From contig NC_077243.1 of assembly GCF_947179165.1 (NCBI RefSeq), positions 5,698,001 through 5,762,000 of the forward strand: a DNA stretch of 64,000 bases, read 5' to 3'. The stretch comes from Solanum dulcamara (Eukaryota > Streptophyta > Magnoliopsida > Solanales > Solanaceae). Under the pieces are notes generated by a model. The model was given only the letters and a program-made list of their open reading frames with translations. It ran no database searches and was not told the DNA's origin. This document shows positions 35,404 through 46,935 of this stretch, one piece after another. A program made the translations under genes and the position numbers. Each line of letters begins with the position of its first letter. Position 1 is the first letter of the stretch.

Positions 35404-38400
35404 ATGGTTTCCCTGTCTCGTGCTTCTGTTTCTGAGGAGAAACGCAACAAAACCCTTCTTGAAGTTGGGATTGAGTTACTTCAGCAACCCCCATCTTCTA
35501 AAGAGGAGCTTCTGGAGAAACTTGATGTGAGAGCCTTATCTTTTCTATTTCCATCTGTTTACCTGCTTAAACCTACGAAGCGAAACGTACATAACGACCA
35601 AGGAGCCTCAATTTTATCTATGAGATTCTGAAAAATTATAACTGACTTCCTAAAATGGTTTGAAATTTGCTTTTGGTTCTGGTCAACAATTGTTAATTAA
35701 TCCTAGGATGAAATGATCGCCTTATTGGACATTAGTTACCCTTCTTTGGAAAATTCTATTAGTTTAGTTGGTTTACTACCTGAACTTTCACCTTATTAGT
35801 GAGGGTTTGATTCCCGTCTTGTAAAAAATGATCCTTTTTTGTGTATGTAATGTAGATTGATCATGGTTTGCATCAGGTGAAATTCATATAAGTAGTGAAA
35901 GATCATCTCCTGTAAGAGGTCTATTTCTTTTTAAGGACATTCTAGTAATTAAAAGATCTGTCTATGATTGCTTCGCTTAGCATAGAGGGGTCAACGTCCA
36001 GATAAGGGATGGGGTAGGTTGATTCACTGAATCTCTGAATAGGGTTGGAATAGCGGAATGGATACATGGGTTTCATACAGCTGACCCCCTCTAGTTTGGG
36101 ATTGAGTTGCAGTTGATTGATATTCTAGAAATTATATGATTGCTTGGAGAAGATCATGGCCGAAAAGTCCTCATGAGGAAAAGAAGTTGCAAACTCTTAA
36201 GTTTTGTGATTGCCTCTCAGCCCTTGAACCAGTTTGTGATACATACCTCTGATTCTTATTATCCTCCGGCTATAGGTCATCCATTTCGTTCCATGTGTGG
36301 GTATATATCCTCTTTGACCAAGAGGGTAAGTGGAATTTTGCCATGTTTAACACAATCTTTTAATCATCTTATGGTTTCCTTAAAGTATGTATGAAATCAG
36401 TAATGGCTGAGATCTCTACCACCTAGTAATATATGGTTGAATGTTTTAATGAACCATGATAGCCAATAAAGCTGTCACCTTGGCTTCTCAAAATAATACA
36501 AGAACATTCTTTCACTTGTAATTTTGATCCCACGTCTATGTAGATATGGGATTATGGGGGTTAGATGTTCGCCCTACGGAAGTTTTTAGGTTTGTAGAGG
36601 AGACAAATGTGATACCTTATCCTTCAATGAATATTATACCACATTGCATGGTTCTTAAGTTTCTGAACTTTGTTGTTTGTTCATTGGATTTTACTTTCTG
36701 ATCTATTAAGAGAAAAAAGTTATTATCTAACCTAGCAGGTGGACCTAGATTGTGATATCTACTATTATCAACATGTTCCTCCCACATAATTAGGGAAGAA
36801 GGATCAGTCAACACGATCAATCTTGAATCATGTTTATTCTGAAGGAACTTGGTCTAGCTTTCCTTCTTGTGCTTCAACCTAAGTTTTATCATAGATTAGG
36901 ATTTCCATGTGCCATTGCTTATTCACTTGACCTGGAAGTCAATTATCTATGTGTTCGTTTACTTTTTGTTGTGTAAAGGACATAATCAGGCTTCCTGATG
37001 GATGAAAGGACATAAAACTGTGGAGATAGATATAGAGAGATGTTTGACCTTGTGACGTAGTTTCGAACTTTATTTATTCTTTATTTTCTACAAGATCTCA
37101 TGATCTAAACTTCATGTGTTATCTAGAGAAGCGTTTCCAATGTATTTGAGATCGTTCAATCACTTCTTTTTGGTATATGCAATTTTCAGAAGTTAGAGCA
37201 TCTTTTGTCAATGGTAGAGCAAATTCCCCCTGCATCGACGCGAGATGCTTTTCGGCCTGCAATGGAAGCACTAGTTGCAGATGGACTTCTACGGCATCTT
37301 GACATAGATGTAAAGGTGTCAGTTGCATCTTGCATCAGTGAGATCATGAGAATTACAGCTCCAGATCAACCATATGATGATAGCAGAATTAAGGCAAGTA
37401 CAACTCATACAACTTTCTTTGCCCAAATTGGAAGTCTATGCTTCTATGATTTTCTTGTATACATGAATAGCATTTATACATACTCATTGTTTGGTTTCTT
37501 GCTCAATTTGTTGACAGGACTTTTTTGAGCTTGCAATGTTAGCGTTTGGGAAATTGTCTCGCTTGGATGGTCACTGTTATTCAAAGGCTGTCTCAATTAT
37601 TGAAGTTCTGGCGAAGTACCGAACATGCGTGCTGATGTTGGATCTCAAGTTAGATGCATTGATTGTTCAGATGTTTCAACTTTTTCTGAATAGTATAAGG
37701 TATATTTCTGATTATGTTATGCATATTCATAATTTTCCTAAAGGAAAGGGGGATTGAACCCGGCCACATGGGGTATTTTATCTTTTATTGTTCATTTGTT
37801 TCAAGTAATATAATGTATGCTCTGTTCTTGCCACAAGTTAAAATATTACTTTTCCCTTTTTGTCATTTTCATTTACTTATTTGTGCATTGGGACGAAAAA
37901 AGAACTAAACTACAAACTGTCAACCTTAAAGAGAAAAACGCTCACGAATGAGATGAGTAATTGCTTGGGACTTCTGCTTAGAGTTTTGTCTTGGTCAATT
38001 TCTGTTTTAGGAGAACTTTTATATGGGTGCCTCAGCAGTTGCGTGTCCTTGAACAATTGCTCCAGCTGAGAACAAACAATTCAGTGAGCTCTTTTTTGAA
38101 TATAAATTGTTCTAGTTTGAATTGATTTGGGATTTGAAGGTGATTAATTGAGTATGTCCAATTCAGAACATGTAGAGCTAGTAAAATGGGAGTGGGAACG
38201 TGGAAAAGAACAATGGTGATTTACAGTGTTGCTTTTCTTCCTTTCTGTTTTGGCAACATGAAGTAAGTTGGGATGTTGGTATTTGTGGATAAAATGATTG
38301 GTTGACTTAAGCCTCCAGGGATTAGCTCAATAGGCACCGGTTGAGGGATTTGTGTCGTAGGTCACAAGTTTGAGTCTTGCCCCAAGCGAACTACATCCAG

Positions 38401-40879
38401 TATTTAAGTGGAGAAGGGTAGAGGAGCGGGCCCATCATCCTCTAGTTTCGAAGGTTGCAGTTGGCCCAAAGGGTTGGCTCCAAACGGATTTCTTGATCTT
38501 AAAAAAGATTGGTATACTTGAAAAGTAAAAAAGAAAGGAAGCAAAGGCTGAAAGACCAGGGGGAGTGGTAGAAACTGTCTCATTGGTGGTACCAATCAAC
38601 TACTAGGTACAGTTTCAGCAGCCTCAGCCTCATGATGAAGAGAAGTCACTTCCAAATGAATTGAATTTACCCCGCTCACCAAAAAACTTATCACCGTAAT
38701 AATCCATATTTAGCTGATATAACCCTATCTATGAAGCCTGCACATTTTTGTCCGTAGAAAATCTCCACAACTTACTCTAAAAGCATTGTATATAGGTGGA
38801 TAGTGTCCTATTCCTGCTTACTCCATTTGGGAACCATAATCTTCTTCCCTTCTCTAGTCTCTACTAGGTGAAGTTTGTATGACCCTTTTTTTCCCTCCCA
38901 ATAAAAAATCTCCAAATTGTTGAAACACTTACAAGCATATTGCAAAGACAATAGATTTAAAACATGTGGGTACATTAAAGAGAGTTGATATAAATACTGT
39001 TATCTTCCCTCCCTTGGTATATAGTCTTTTCGTCCACTCTATTTTTTCCTGAAATTTCTCTACAACCAGCTGCTAAATAAAATATTGTTCTATGCAACTT
39101 TACAACTCTTAAATATTCAATTTTCTTTATCAAACTACCTCTTTGACTATTAATTAGATATTTTTCCACTATCACTAATTAATTACAAGTCAATTATACA
39201 TCCTTAATTTGTACTAATCAAACACTGTAGCAAATGAGATGGAGGGAGTATATGACAGTTTTAGCAGTATATTCACCATTGTACCTTCATATATTGAATG
39301 AAGCATAAATGAACTTATATGCTAAGGTACATAGCTTGTCTAAGTCTACCGGATTCTTTTTTCCTTCATAGAATTCAAAGACTACCAGTTTCTCAGTATG
39401 CCATTTTTTCCTTCCGGGGAATGGCTGACAACTGTTTTGTCTCTTCTCCTATTTTAAGGCCGGACCACCCTGATAAAGTATTCATGGACATCGAGGAAGT
39501 AATGACCATGATAATAAAAGAGAGTGAAGACATTCCAATGCAGTTTCTGAACATCCTTGTGAACATCCTCATAAATAGTGTTAAGAAGGAAAATCAGGTA
39601 TTGCTTTTCTACAACTATAGTCATTTATCTTTCTTATTGTTTTTAATTACGTCTTATTTTGGTTTAGAATGTTTCACCTCGTTCGTATGTGCTGGGAGAG
39701 AAAGTTCTTCAAGAAAGTGCTGTCAAACTCCATCCATATCTTCCAAAAGCAGTGAAGGCCCTCGACATTTCCTTTAACAACTATTCTGAAGTTGTTGAAC
39801 TGATATGGAGAGAGGCAACTAAAAGTAAAGCTAAGGTGTGTCTATCTGATTGTCAAAGTAGTTGCTGCATTTATTTGTAAAATACATGACTGTTTAGTTG
39901 TATAATTCTCCGCTTCTGCTTTTCCTGTCTATTTCACAAAGAAATGGAAGCAGATAAACATGCAATGTTTATTTTGTGGTACATCATCTGTGCTATGGCT
40001 TTCAAGTTCTGTGTTCTGTCAAACTTATCCTCTTTTGTTGGTTATGTTCTGATTTCTCAGCTTTGGTGTTCTGGGGAAGTTATAAAAAACTGACTTATGT
40101 TGTGACCCTTGGAAAGAGAATGCTAAAATGTAGGAAATATGTCTAGGATCAGTGCTTTAATCAGCCGATCATGAAAAATGGAAGATCTAATGTTCCTTAA
40201 ATTTAAAAGCTCTGTGATTATAACTTGTCAGGTGATTTTTCTCTTAAGTTCTTTTTACTATTATAAACTCAGGAATATGTACACATGTTTTCCACCCAGC
40301 TGTCCTCATTTTTAAACTAGCTTGAGAATGATAAAACTTAAGCTCCTTTATGTGATAGTCAGAAGCTCTTGTTTTGCTGACTGATTGATCTAAAGGTGAT
40401 AAGTAAAGGTAACTTCACAGATTATAGGTGATATTTGTTCTGGATTTATAGTAAGGTTGTGAATTCTTCATTTGCTACATACTTGTCAGAATGCTATAAA
40501 GTTTCTTACAAAATCTGGGCAGGTAAAAAGCTTTCAATTTTGGAATGGATCATCAACATCACAGGTAGAAAATGCTCCCGAAGCTCCTGCACCTGATTCA
40601 GAACGTGGAGATGCAAAGAAGCAGCAGAAAAGTAGTACTGATTCAAGGACCCCTGAAAACATGGGTTTTATAAATGCAGCCAAAAAAGAAGTATATCCAG
40701 AATTTACTCAAACATCAAAGAAGAGAGGTTGGAAACCTACTTTTTTGAATAAACCAGATGAAGGATATGATGAGGCTTGGTTGAGTGGAGAAAGGGGATC
40801 AAAAGCTCATATTCTCTTTAAGGGTCACTGGAAAAATACTAGAAAGAGAAGTAGTCGTTCACCAAGACTCCAATATTAA
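35404..40879 (+). CDS. gene 2: truncated PDS5-like HEAT protein
   Basis: Proposed exons: 35404-35526, 37190-37393, 37518-37699, 39459-39597, 39668-39835 and 40490-40879 (or from 40565), giving 401 or 376 residues. The five HEAT exons have the same lengths and phases as in gene 1, and the HEAT region is very similar ([20 protein letters not shown]). Exon 6 keeps the [15 protein letters not shown] segment and ends [10 protein letters not shown] then TAA. The sequence after the stop matches the gene 1 3' UTR, so about 1.6 kb including the basic exon and PEARLI4-like domain has been deleted. Intron 2 is GC-AG. It could make a HEAT-only protein; whether it is expressed is unknown. Confidence 0.65.
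38310..38530 (+). mobile_element. SINE-like insertion in gene 2 intron 3
   Basis: An A-box-like ATTAGCTCAATAGGC (38321-38335) and a B-box-like CAAGTTTGAGTCTTG about 30 bp downstream suggest a tRNA-derived, pol III-transcribed SINE ending near an A-rich stretch. It lies inside a roughly 1-kb insertion (about 37985-38990) that gene 1 intron 3 lacks. Confidence 0.45.
38992..39252. mobile_element. degenerate Stowaway-like MITE in gene 2 intron 3
   Basis: Same element and position as in gene 1 intron 3, ending GAGATGGAGGGAGTATATGA. It is an orthologous-by-duplication insertion. Confidence 0.35.
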
Positions 40880-41884
40880 CTACTAAGTAAATCACAATAC
40901 CATGTCAATATTGATGAACTGTTTGGCAGCTACAATGTGATGCCCTCAAAATTGTAGAGCTAGACATCGATTTGTCAGCAATATAAATTTTTAACATTCT
41001 TTTCATCAGTACATAATGCTTTTGTTAAACTATCCTTTTACTCCAACGATATTGTGGGTTTCTCGATGGATATCTTACAAGTGTCAGGGTGAATTGACAT
41101 ACATGTAAATTGCATAGCGTTACGCATAAAATCATTGTAGTATACATTCATCACATGAAAATTCTCCTACAATCAATGCGAGTTAATGTGATGAATCTTT
41201 CTTATGTCTAAATAGAAAGACGTATAACATAGATTATTTAAGAGTATACGTAAAGGGGCAAACTCAATTGATCCTAAAATAGATGATTGTGTGTTTGAGA
41301 GGGGGATTATAGCAATGAATTCTACCATGAACCAGGAGCAAGTGAAGGAACTCTCATTTTTTAGATACTAGTAAAAATTCACTTTAGAATTTGAGTATGA
41401 AAATGAGTAACTTGTAAAAAAATAATATATATATATATATCCCAAATCTGGAAATCCTAACCAGGTAGCTGTAAAAAAATATATATATAATGTGACGGAT
41501 AATTATTTAATTAAGTAGAGAGTATTTTAGTCTATTTATCTTGTATCGAACAATTCATCAAAGAAAGTGGATTTATTTCTCTTTTTAGTCTCGCGCTTCA
41601 AGTTATTCATATTGCTTCTACATTAATGAGGTAGAATTGAAAATGAAAAATTTTGGTAATTTTCAGTCTTATAAACTCCTTTTAAAGTGATTCACTCTTT
41701 TATTTATAATTGAAGGCCTACTCATGGTCCCAGATTCCAATATTTATTTGTTTTTATTTTGTAAAATAAATAATTAAAAATTCTCGTATTGCAGGCTATC
41801 CTTATTTCTTTAACGCTATTCAAAGTAAGTGTAAATTATTTCTAAAATATGTCCCTTTTCAAATATGAAATATGTTAATTTTGC
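40880..41884. other. 3' flank of gene 2 and AT-rich spacer
   Basis: 40960-41130 matches the 3' flank of gene 1. The rest is AT-rich, with a short (AT)n tract near 41426-41441; no gene is seen. Confidence 0.5.
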
Positions 41885-42885
41885 AAATTGCCCTTCTTTA
41901 TTTGAATGTTTAATTTGGATTAAGAAAAGGGTGGAAATCATTTTCACCCCAACTTTGCTTTTAAAATCAAATTCTTCCCTCAACTTTAAACAATAATCAA
42001 ACTCCCCCCTTTATCCTAATTAAATTTTTAAAATGCCTATTATACTCTTTCATTATCAATTTTTTTTACTTCTTCTATAAATCATGATTTTTTTATTTTT
42101 TTTATTTAATGTAACAAATTTTTCATAAAAGCATAAACATTAGTTTTTGGACAAAAAAGTAAAAAATACTAATTAAGTATAAGTTAATGATGTTCTATAA
42201 TGAAGTAAATTAGCATAATGAGAAAATTAATTTTATTAATAATAATCAAAACTCTAATATTTATTTATGCCAGTGAAAATAACAGAGAATAATAACTATA
42301 CAAATATATTTTAACGTAGGAAATACAAATAATTAATTTAATTAAGGACAAATTTTTAAAGATTGTATTATTTAGATTTTAAATTATTTTAGATTATAAT
42401 TTATGTAATACTTCATCAATGTCAATCAAAACTTGTTTATTTATATAGAAAAGAATATCCACCGCCATTTATATTACTTGACTTTCATTCTAAAAATAGT
42501 TATTTTAATTTACTTGTCCAATTTATGAAATTTAAGAAATTTTTAATATCTTTTTATTTTTACCCTTAGAATTAAATAACTGCATAAACTAGTAATAGTC
42601 AAATTTAAGGTTTCAAAATATTATTAATAGTGTTAGTTTAGTAAAATACACCTCTAATTAATTTTTTTAAGGGGTGTCATATATATCAAGAAGAGTCAAG
42701 TAATATGAAACAACAACAACAACAACCCATGGAATCCCACAAGTGGGGTCTAGGAGAGTAGGATGTACGCAGACCTTACCACTACCTCATGAAGATAGAG
42801 AAGTTGTTTCCGAAAGACCCTCGACTCGAAAGTTACAGTATCAAGTACGAGAGAAAAAAATATATATAGCATAAAGAAAAAATAA

Positions 42886-43727
42886 AAAAATACAACAACA
42901 ACAACAACAACAACCTAGTGAAATCCCACATCGTGGGGTCTGGGGAGGGTAAAGTGTACGCAGACCTAACTCCTACCAATGTAGGACGATTGTTTCCGAA
43001 AGACCCTCGGCTCAATAGAAGCATAGAAAAAGGTCAGATAATGATATTAGAGTAAATAAGTAGATAACGAAAACGGTTCAAACAATAGTATAATCAAAGC
43101 ACAAAAAACAGTAGATATTATTAGATAATAACATAAATACCATAAATAACATAAATCAGAGTACAAGTAATCATAGTGCGTTAATACGCCTACGAATAAG
43201 GGGGAATAAAGCCACTATGTACTAGCCTTCTACCCTAATGTGTGTCCTCCACACCCTCCTATCTAAGGTCATGTCATCGGTAAGTCGTAAATGCGTCATG
43301 TCCTGTCTGATCATCTCTCCCCAATATTTTTTGGCCTACCCCTACCTCTTCTGAAATCATCCATGGCCAACCTCTCACATCTCCGCACTAGTGCATCTGG
43401 GACTCTGCTCTTCACATGTCCAAACCATCTCAGTCGCGTTTTCCGCATCTTATCTTCCACCGAGGTCACTCCTACCTTGTCTCGAATAGCCTCATTTCTA
43501 ATCTTGTCGCTCTTGGTATGCCCACACATCCATCTCAACATTCTCATCTCGGCAACCTTCAACTTTTGCACGTGGAAGACCTTAACTGGCCAACACTCCG
43601 CCCCATATAACATAACTGGTCTAACGACCACTTTGTAGAACTTGCCCTTAAGTTATGGTGGCACCTTCTTGTCACATAACACACCGGAGGCGAGCCTCCA
43701 TTTCATCCATCCTACCCCAATAAGATT
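42886..43727 (-). mobile_element. inner RTE-type LINE fragment
   Basis: It has its own CAA tail (42893-42914) and GTGGGGTCTGGGGAGGGTA block, followed on the minus strand by the end of ORF2 at 43311-43631 ([32 protein letters not shown]). AT-rich flanks of similar sequence (AAAAATAAAAAAATA and AAAAATAAAAATATA) fit a target-site duplication inside the outer LINE. A stop lies just upstream of the conserved end. Confidence 0.65.
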
Positions 43728-43960
43728 AAATAAAAAGTAAAAATAAAAATATATAGCAAAGTATTGCAATAATCAAAGACAATAGCAACACAACTATAAA
43801 GACACTCCTAGACTTACGACCACCCTAAATCGACACACGGTAAGACATCATTCTATCCCTACTAGCCTTCTACTATAATCCGCGACCTCCATTCTTTTCT
43901 ATCTAAGGTCATGTCATCGGTGATATGGAGTACCAACATATCTTGTCTAATCACCTCTCT

Positions 43961-44928
43961 CTAATATATTTTTGGTCTACCTCTACCCCTCCGCATAGCC
44001 CCCAAATCCAACCGCTCGCACCTCCTAACTGGGGCGTCGACACCCCTCCTCTGCAAATACCCAAACCATCTCAATCTCGTTTCTCTCATCTTGTCGACCA
44101 TGGATGTCACTCTCATCTTCTCCCAAATAACCTCATTCCTGATCTTATCACTCCTAGTGTGTCCACATATCCATCTCAGCATCCTCATCTCTGCAACATG
44201 CATCTTTTGAACATGAGAGTTCTTTACTGACTAGCACTTCACTCTATGTAACAACGTTGGTCTAACAGCCATTCTGTAGAACTTACCTTTAAGTTTAGGC
44301 GGTACCTTCTTATCACATAGGACTTTAGAGGCTAGCCTCCATTTCAACCATGCTGCCTCAATGCGGTGCGTGACATCATCATCGATGTCCGCACTACTCT
44401 GGATGATGAATCCAAGATATTTAAAGCTTTCTATCTTGGGGATAGGTTGGGTGGCAAGCCTCACTTCCCTTCCATCTTCATCCATCGCAACACTAAATTT
44501 GCACTCCAAGTATTCTGTTTTGGTCCTACTCAATCTGAACCCTTTGGACTCCAATGTTTGTCTCCAAACCTCCAATCTATCATTAACTCTGTCCAGAGTC
44601 TCATCAATCAAAACTATATCATTCACAAATAGCATACACCATAGAACCTCCTCCTGAATAGACCGTGTCAGCTCATCCATCATCAAGGCAAAAAGAAAAT
44701 GGCTCAGCACCGATTCCTGGTGTAATCCCACCCAACAGGAAAATGCTTTGAGTCACCTCCCACCGTCCTAACCCGAGTCTTGGCTCCAGCATACATGTCC
44801 TTTATCGCTCTAATATACATCATCGAGAGACCTTTAGCCTCTAGACACCTTTAGAGAACATCCCTCAAAACTTTGTCATAAGCCTTTTCAAGGTCAATGA
44901 ACACCATATGGAGATCCCATTTTCTTTC
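43961..44928 (-). pseudogene. outer LINE ORF2: reverse transcriptase and C-terminal part
   Basis: From 44928 leftward on the minus strand it shows IDLEKAYDKV, then the reverse transcriptase core ([17 protein letters not shown]), [10 protein letters not shown] and [17 protein letters not shown]. It then breaks and continues with [20 protein letters not shown] and RGRGRPKIY. The catalytic pair of the reverse transcriptase reads FVND, so the first Asp is Asn. The frame also breaks near 44210-44230. It is a dead copy. Confidence 0.8.
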
Positions 44929-45105
44929 TCAAGTAATATAAAACGCACGGAGTAAAATAGTAGAGAAAAAAAATATACATATACACACACTTAATGCATA
45001 TTATATTGAAATAAAGGTCATAAGGATAATATTAAATTTTGTGATAAATTCTTAAAAATATTATTCTACTTATAATGTTAAAGAACTTAAAGAAAAAGTA
45101 ATATA

Positions 45106-45640
45106 GTAAAACCTCTATAAATGCATATGTTTGGGATCAGAAAAAAATATTTATTTATCAAGATTATTAGTTTATCGATAAATGTATAAAATATTTATTT
45201 ATCGATAAATACATATTTATTATTTTAGAGAGTATTTTGCAGTATGTGCCATAAGAAAGAAAAAAAAAATTTGAATTAAGAATTTCAAAAGTTTAAATCT
45301 TGGAAACTAAAAAGTGTAGTCTTTGCATATTTATTATTTAAATCTAGGAAATCTAAACGAATTTAGTGAAGTTTAATATTTCTAATTGTATTCATGTATA
45401 TAGAATATGAGGAGATTTTATGTTAACTAGTATATATAAATTCTTGATGTATTCTAGTAATTATTACTTTATATTTTTTCTGGGCCTTTGATATTTTATT
45501 TTTAATTATTATCTAATGCATTTAGCGAGAATATTACTTTAATATAACTGGTCCAAGTAAGGACCGGAGAAAAATATTCATTTAGTAAGATTATTACTTT
45601 ATCGAATATTACTTTATCGAGGTTTTACTGTAAATATCTA
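45106..45640. mobile_element. MITE-like element with AGTAAAACCTC ends
   Basis: The left AGTAAAACCTCTATAAATGC and, reverse complement of the right, CAGTAAAACCTCGATAAAG form inverted ends. AAGATTATTAGTTTATCGAT-like stretches recur inside on both arms. Non-coding. Confidence 0.45.
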
Positions 45641-45835
45641 TGTTAAAAAGTAAATTATATATAATATAAAGAAATATTAAATAGATGAAATATAACAAGG
45701 ATAAAATGGATAATGCATAGAATAAAGGGAGAGTTTGACTATTATTCAATGTTGAAGGGGGAGTTTGATTTTAAAAATAAAGTTGAGGGTCAAGAAAAAT
45801 ACTCAACAAGTGGGGATTCATGTAATATTTAGGCA

Positions 45836-46409
45836 ATTTCTTTCTTGAGTGCAAAAATAGTACTATATTTATTCTCTCAATGATATAAAATTCTAACTTT
45901 TCTTTAGCATATTTAACCAATAAGCTCTACTTTCTCTTGTCACAACTTTGATATCTTCAATAGTTTCAAGAATATGCACAACCTAATAGGTGCCTGAATG
46001 AACCCAACTTTGAAAAAATAACCTACAGTTATCCACACTCTTTATCTTTCTTTCCAACGAGCATTTTTTTCAATTTAAACAACGGATATTGCATTCAATT
46101 TGATAGACATAATTTTCATTAGTATATCTCCAGATAGGGGCCCCACTTGTTTAGCTAGTTAGCCGGTAAGCAATTTTTTTAGACAGAAAAGACATGCATT
46201 TTCCACAACGTAAAAAAACCTATCACAAAAGAAATAATTATAAGAGGTTTCTTTAGTACGAAAATAACCTATTACTCATGATCATAAAAAAAATCTATTA
46301 TACGAGGTTTAACGCTCACTAATTAATTAAAAATAATTATATTCTCAAAGCTTCGAGTCGAAACTTTCATTCAAATCGAAAGAAATTTTACCATTCTACC
46401 AGTTGCTAC
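45836..46409. other. AT-rich spacer
   Basis: No gene, RNA or structured repeat is recognised. Confidence 0.35.
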
Positions 46410-46935
46410 CTTCATAAGTCCATCATAATAAGGTTGATTTAGAATAGTTAGTCTGGAAAGATCACTAATATAAGATGCAATGAAAATTTTGACATCCATA
46501 TGAACATGCTTTAAAAGTTCAGTTTTGACCATATCTTTCATTACTGGTTGAAAGATATCTTTTCCTTCCTTCCAATTTTGATTCAATGTGATGTCATTTA
46601 ATAGGTTAAGAACACAAATTTTATTTGGAGGCAAGAAATTATTCTGATATATCACAAAAAGAACTAGTCATTAAATTTATCTAATAGAAAAATAATCATT
46701 CACTCAAAAAGTTTAATCATTATCAATATCAAATGAATCTAAATTTATAACATATAAAAAAAGGAAATGAAATATACATAAAGCTTATACTTTATAGGTA
46801 GAGAACACAAAAACGGATAAAAAATGAATCTTTACATCAAGGAGATTGAGAGGTTCTTCACCGAAAGACGGAGGATAAGCTTAATCCCATAATCTTTGAG
46901 CTCATCCTCAAAATCCTTTTTGGGAAGTGTTTTAA
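46410..46935 (-). pseudogene. PDS5-like exons 1 and 2, inverted copy
   Basis: On the minus strand, about 46836-46935 matches gene 3 exon 1 (KDFEDELKDYGIKL, then in a shifted frame PPSFGEEPLNLLD) and keeps the donor GATGTAAAG. About 46410-46612 matches exon 2 (DIFQPVMKDMVKTELLKH, DVKIFIASYISDLSRL, ending LMK before a GT donor). The frameshift in exon 1, the lack of an obvious ATG and the absence of exons 3-5 mark it as a remnant. It faces away from gene 3, head to head. Confidence 0.75.

Larger units (their letters stand above)
42712..44928 (-). mobile_element. RTE-type LINE, 5'-truncated, split by a second LINE
   Basis: Near-identical 16-mers (TCAAGTAATATGAAAC at 42696-42711 and TCAAGTAATATAAAAC at 44929-44944) flank it. 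Its minus-strand 3' end is the CAA-repeat tail at 42711 with the AATCCCACAAGTGGGGTC block typical of Solanaceae RTE and TS-SINE tails. The body resumes at about 43730 after the inner insertion and runs to 44928. Confidence 0.75.
41885..45835. mobile_element. possible large inverted-repeat element hosting nested LINEs
   Basis: About 41940-42050 and 45700-45830 are inverted copies of each other. Both contain AAAATCAAACTCCCCC-like and CCCTCAACTTTA-like stretches, and both have AAATTGCC near the outer edge. Without the LINEs the interval would be about 1.7 kb, non-coding and AT-rich. The element class is not determined. Confidence 0.4.

Noticed and set aside
42711..42916. CAA repeats considered as simple microsatellites
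   Set aside because: Each run is followed by the conserved tail block of an RTE-type LINE, so they are LINE tails.
43291..43638. 115-codon plus-strand frame in the LINE region
   Set aside because: Antisense shadow of the LINE ORF2 C-terminus.
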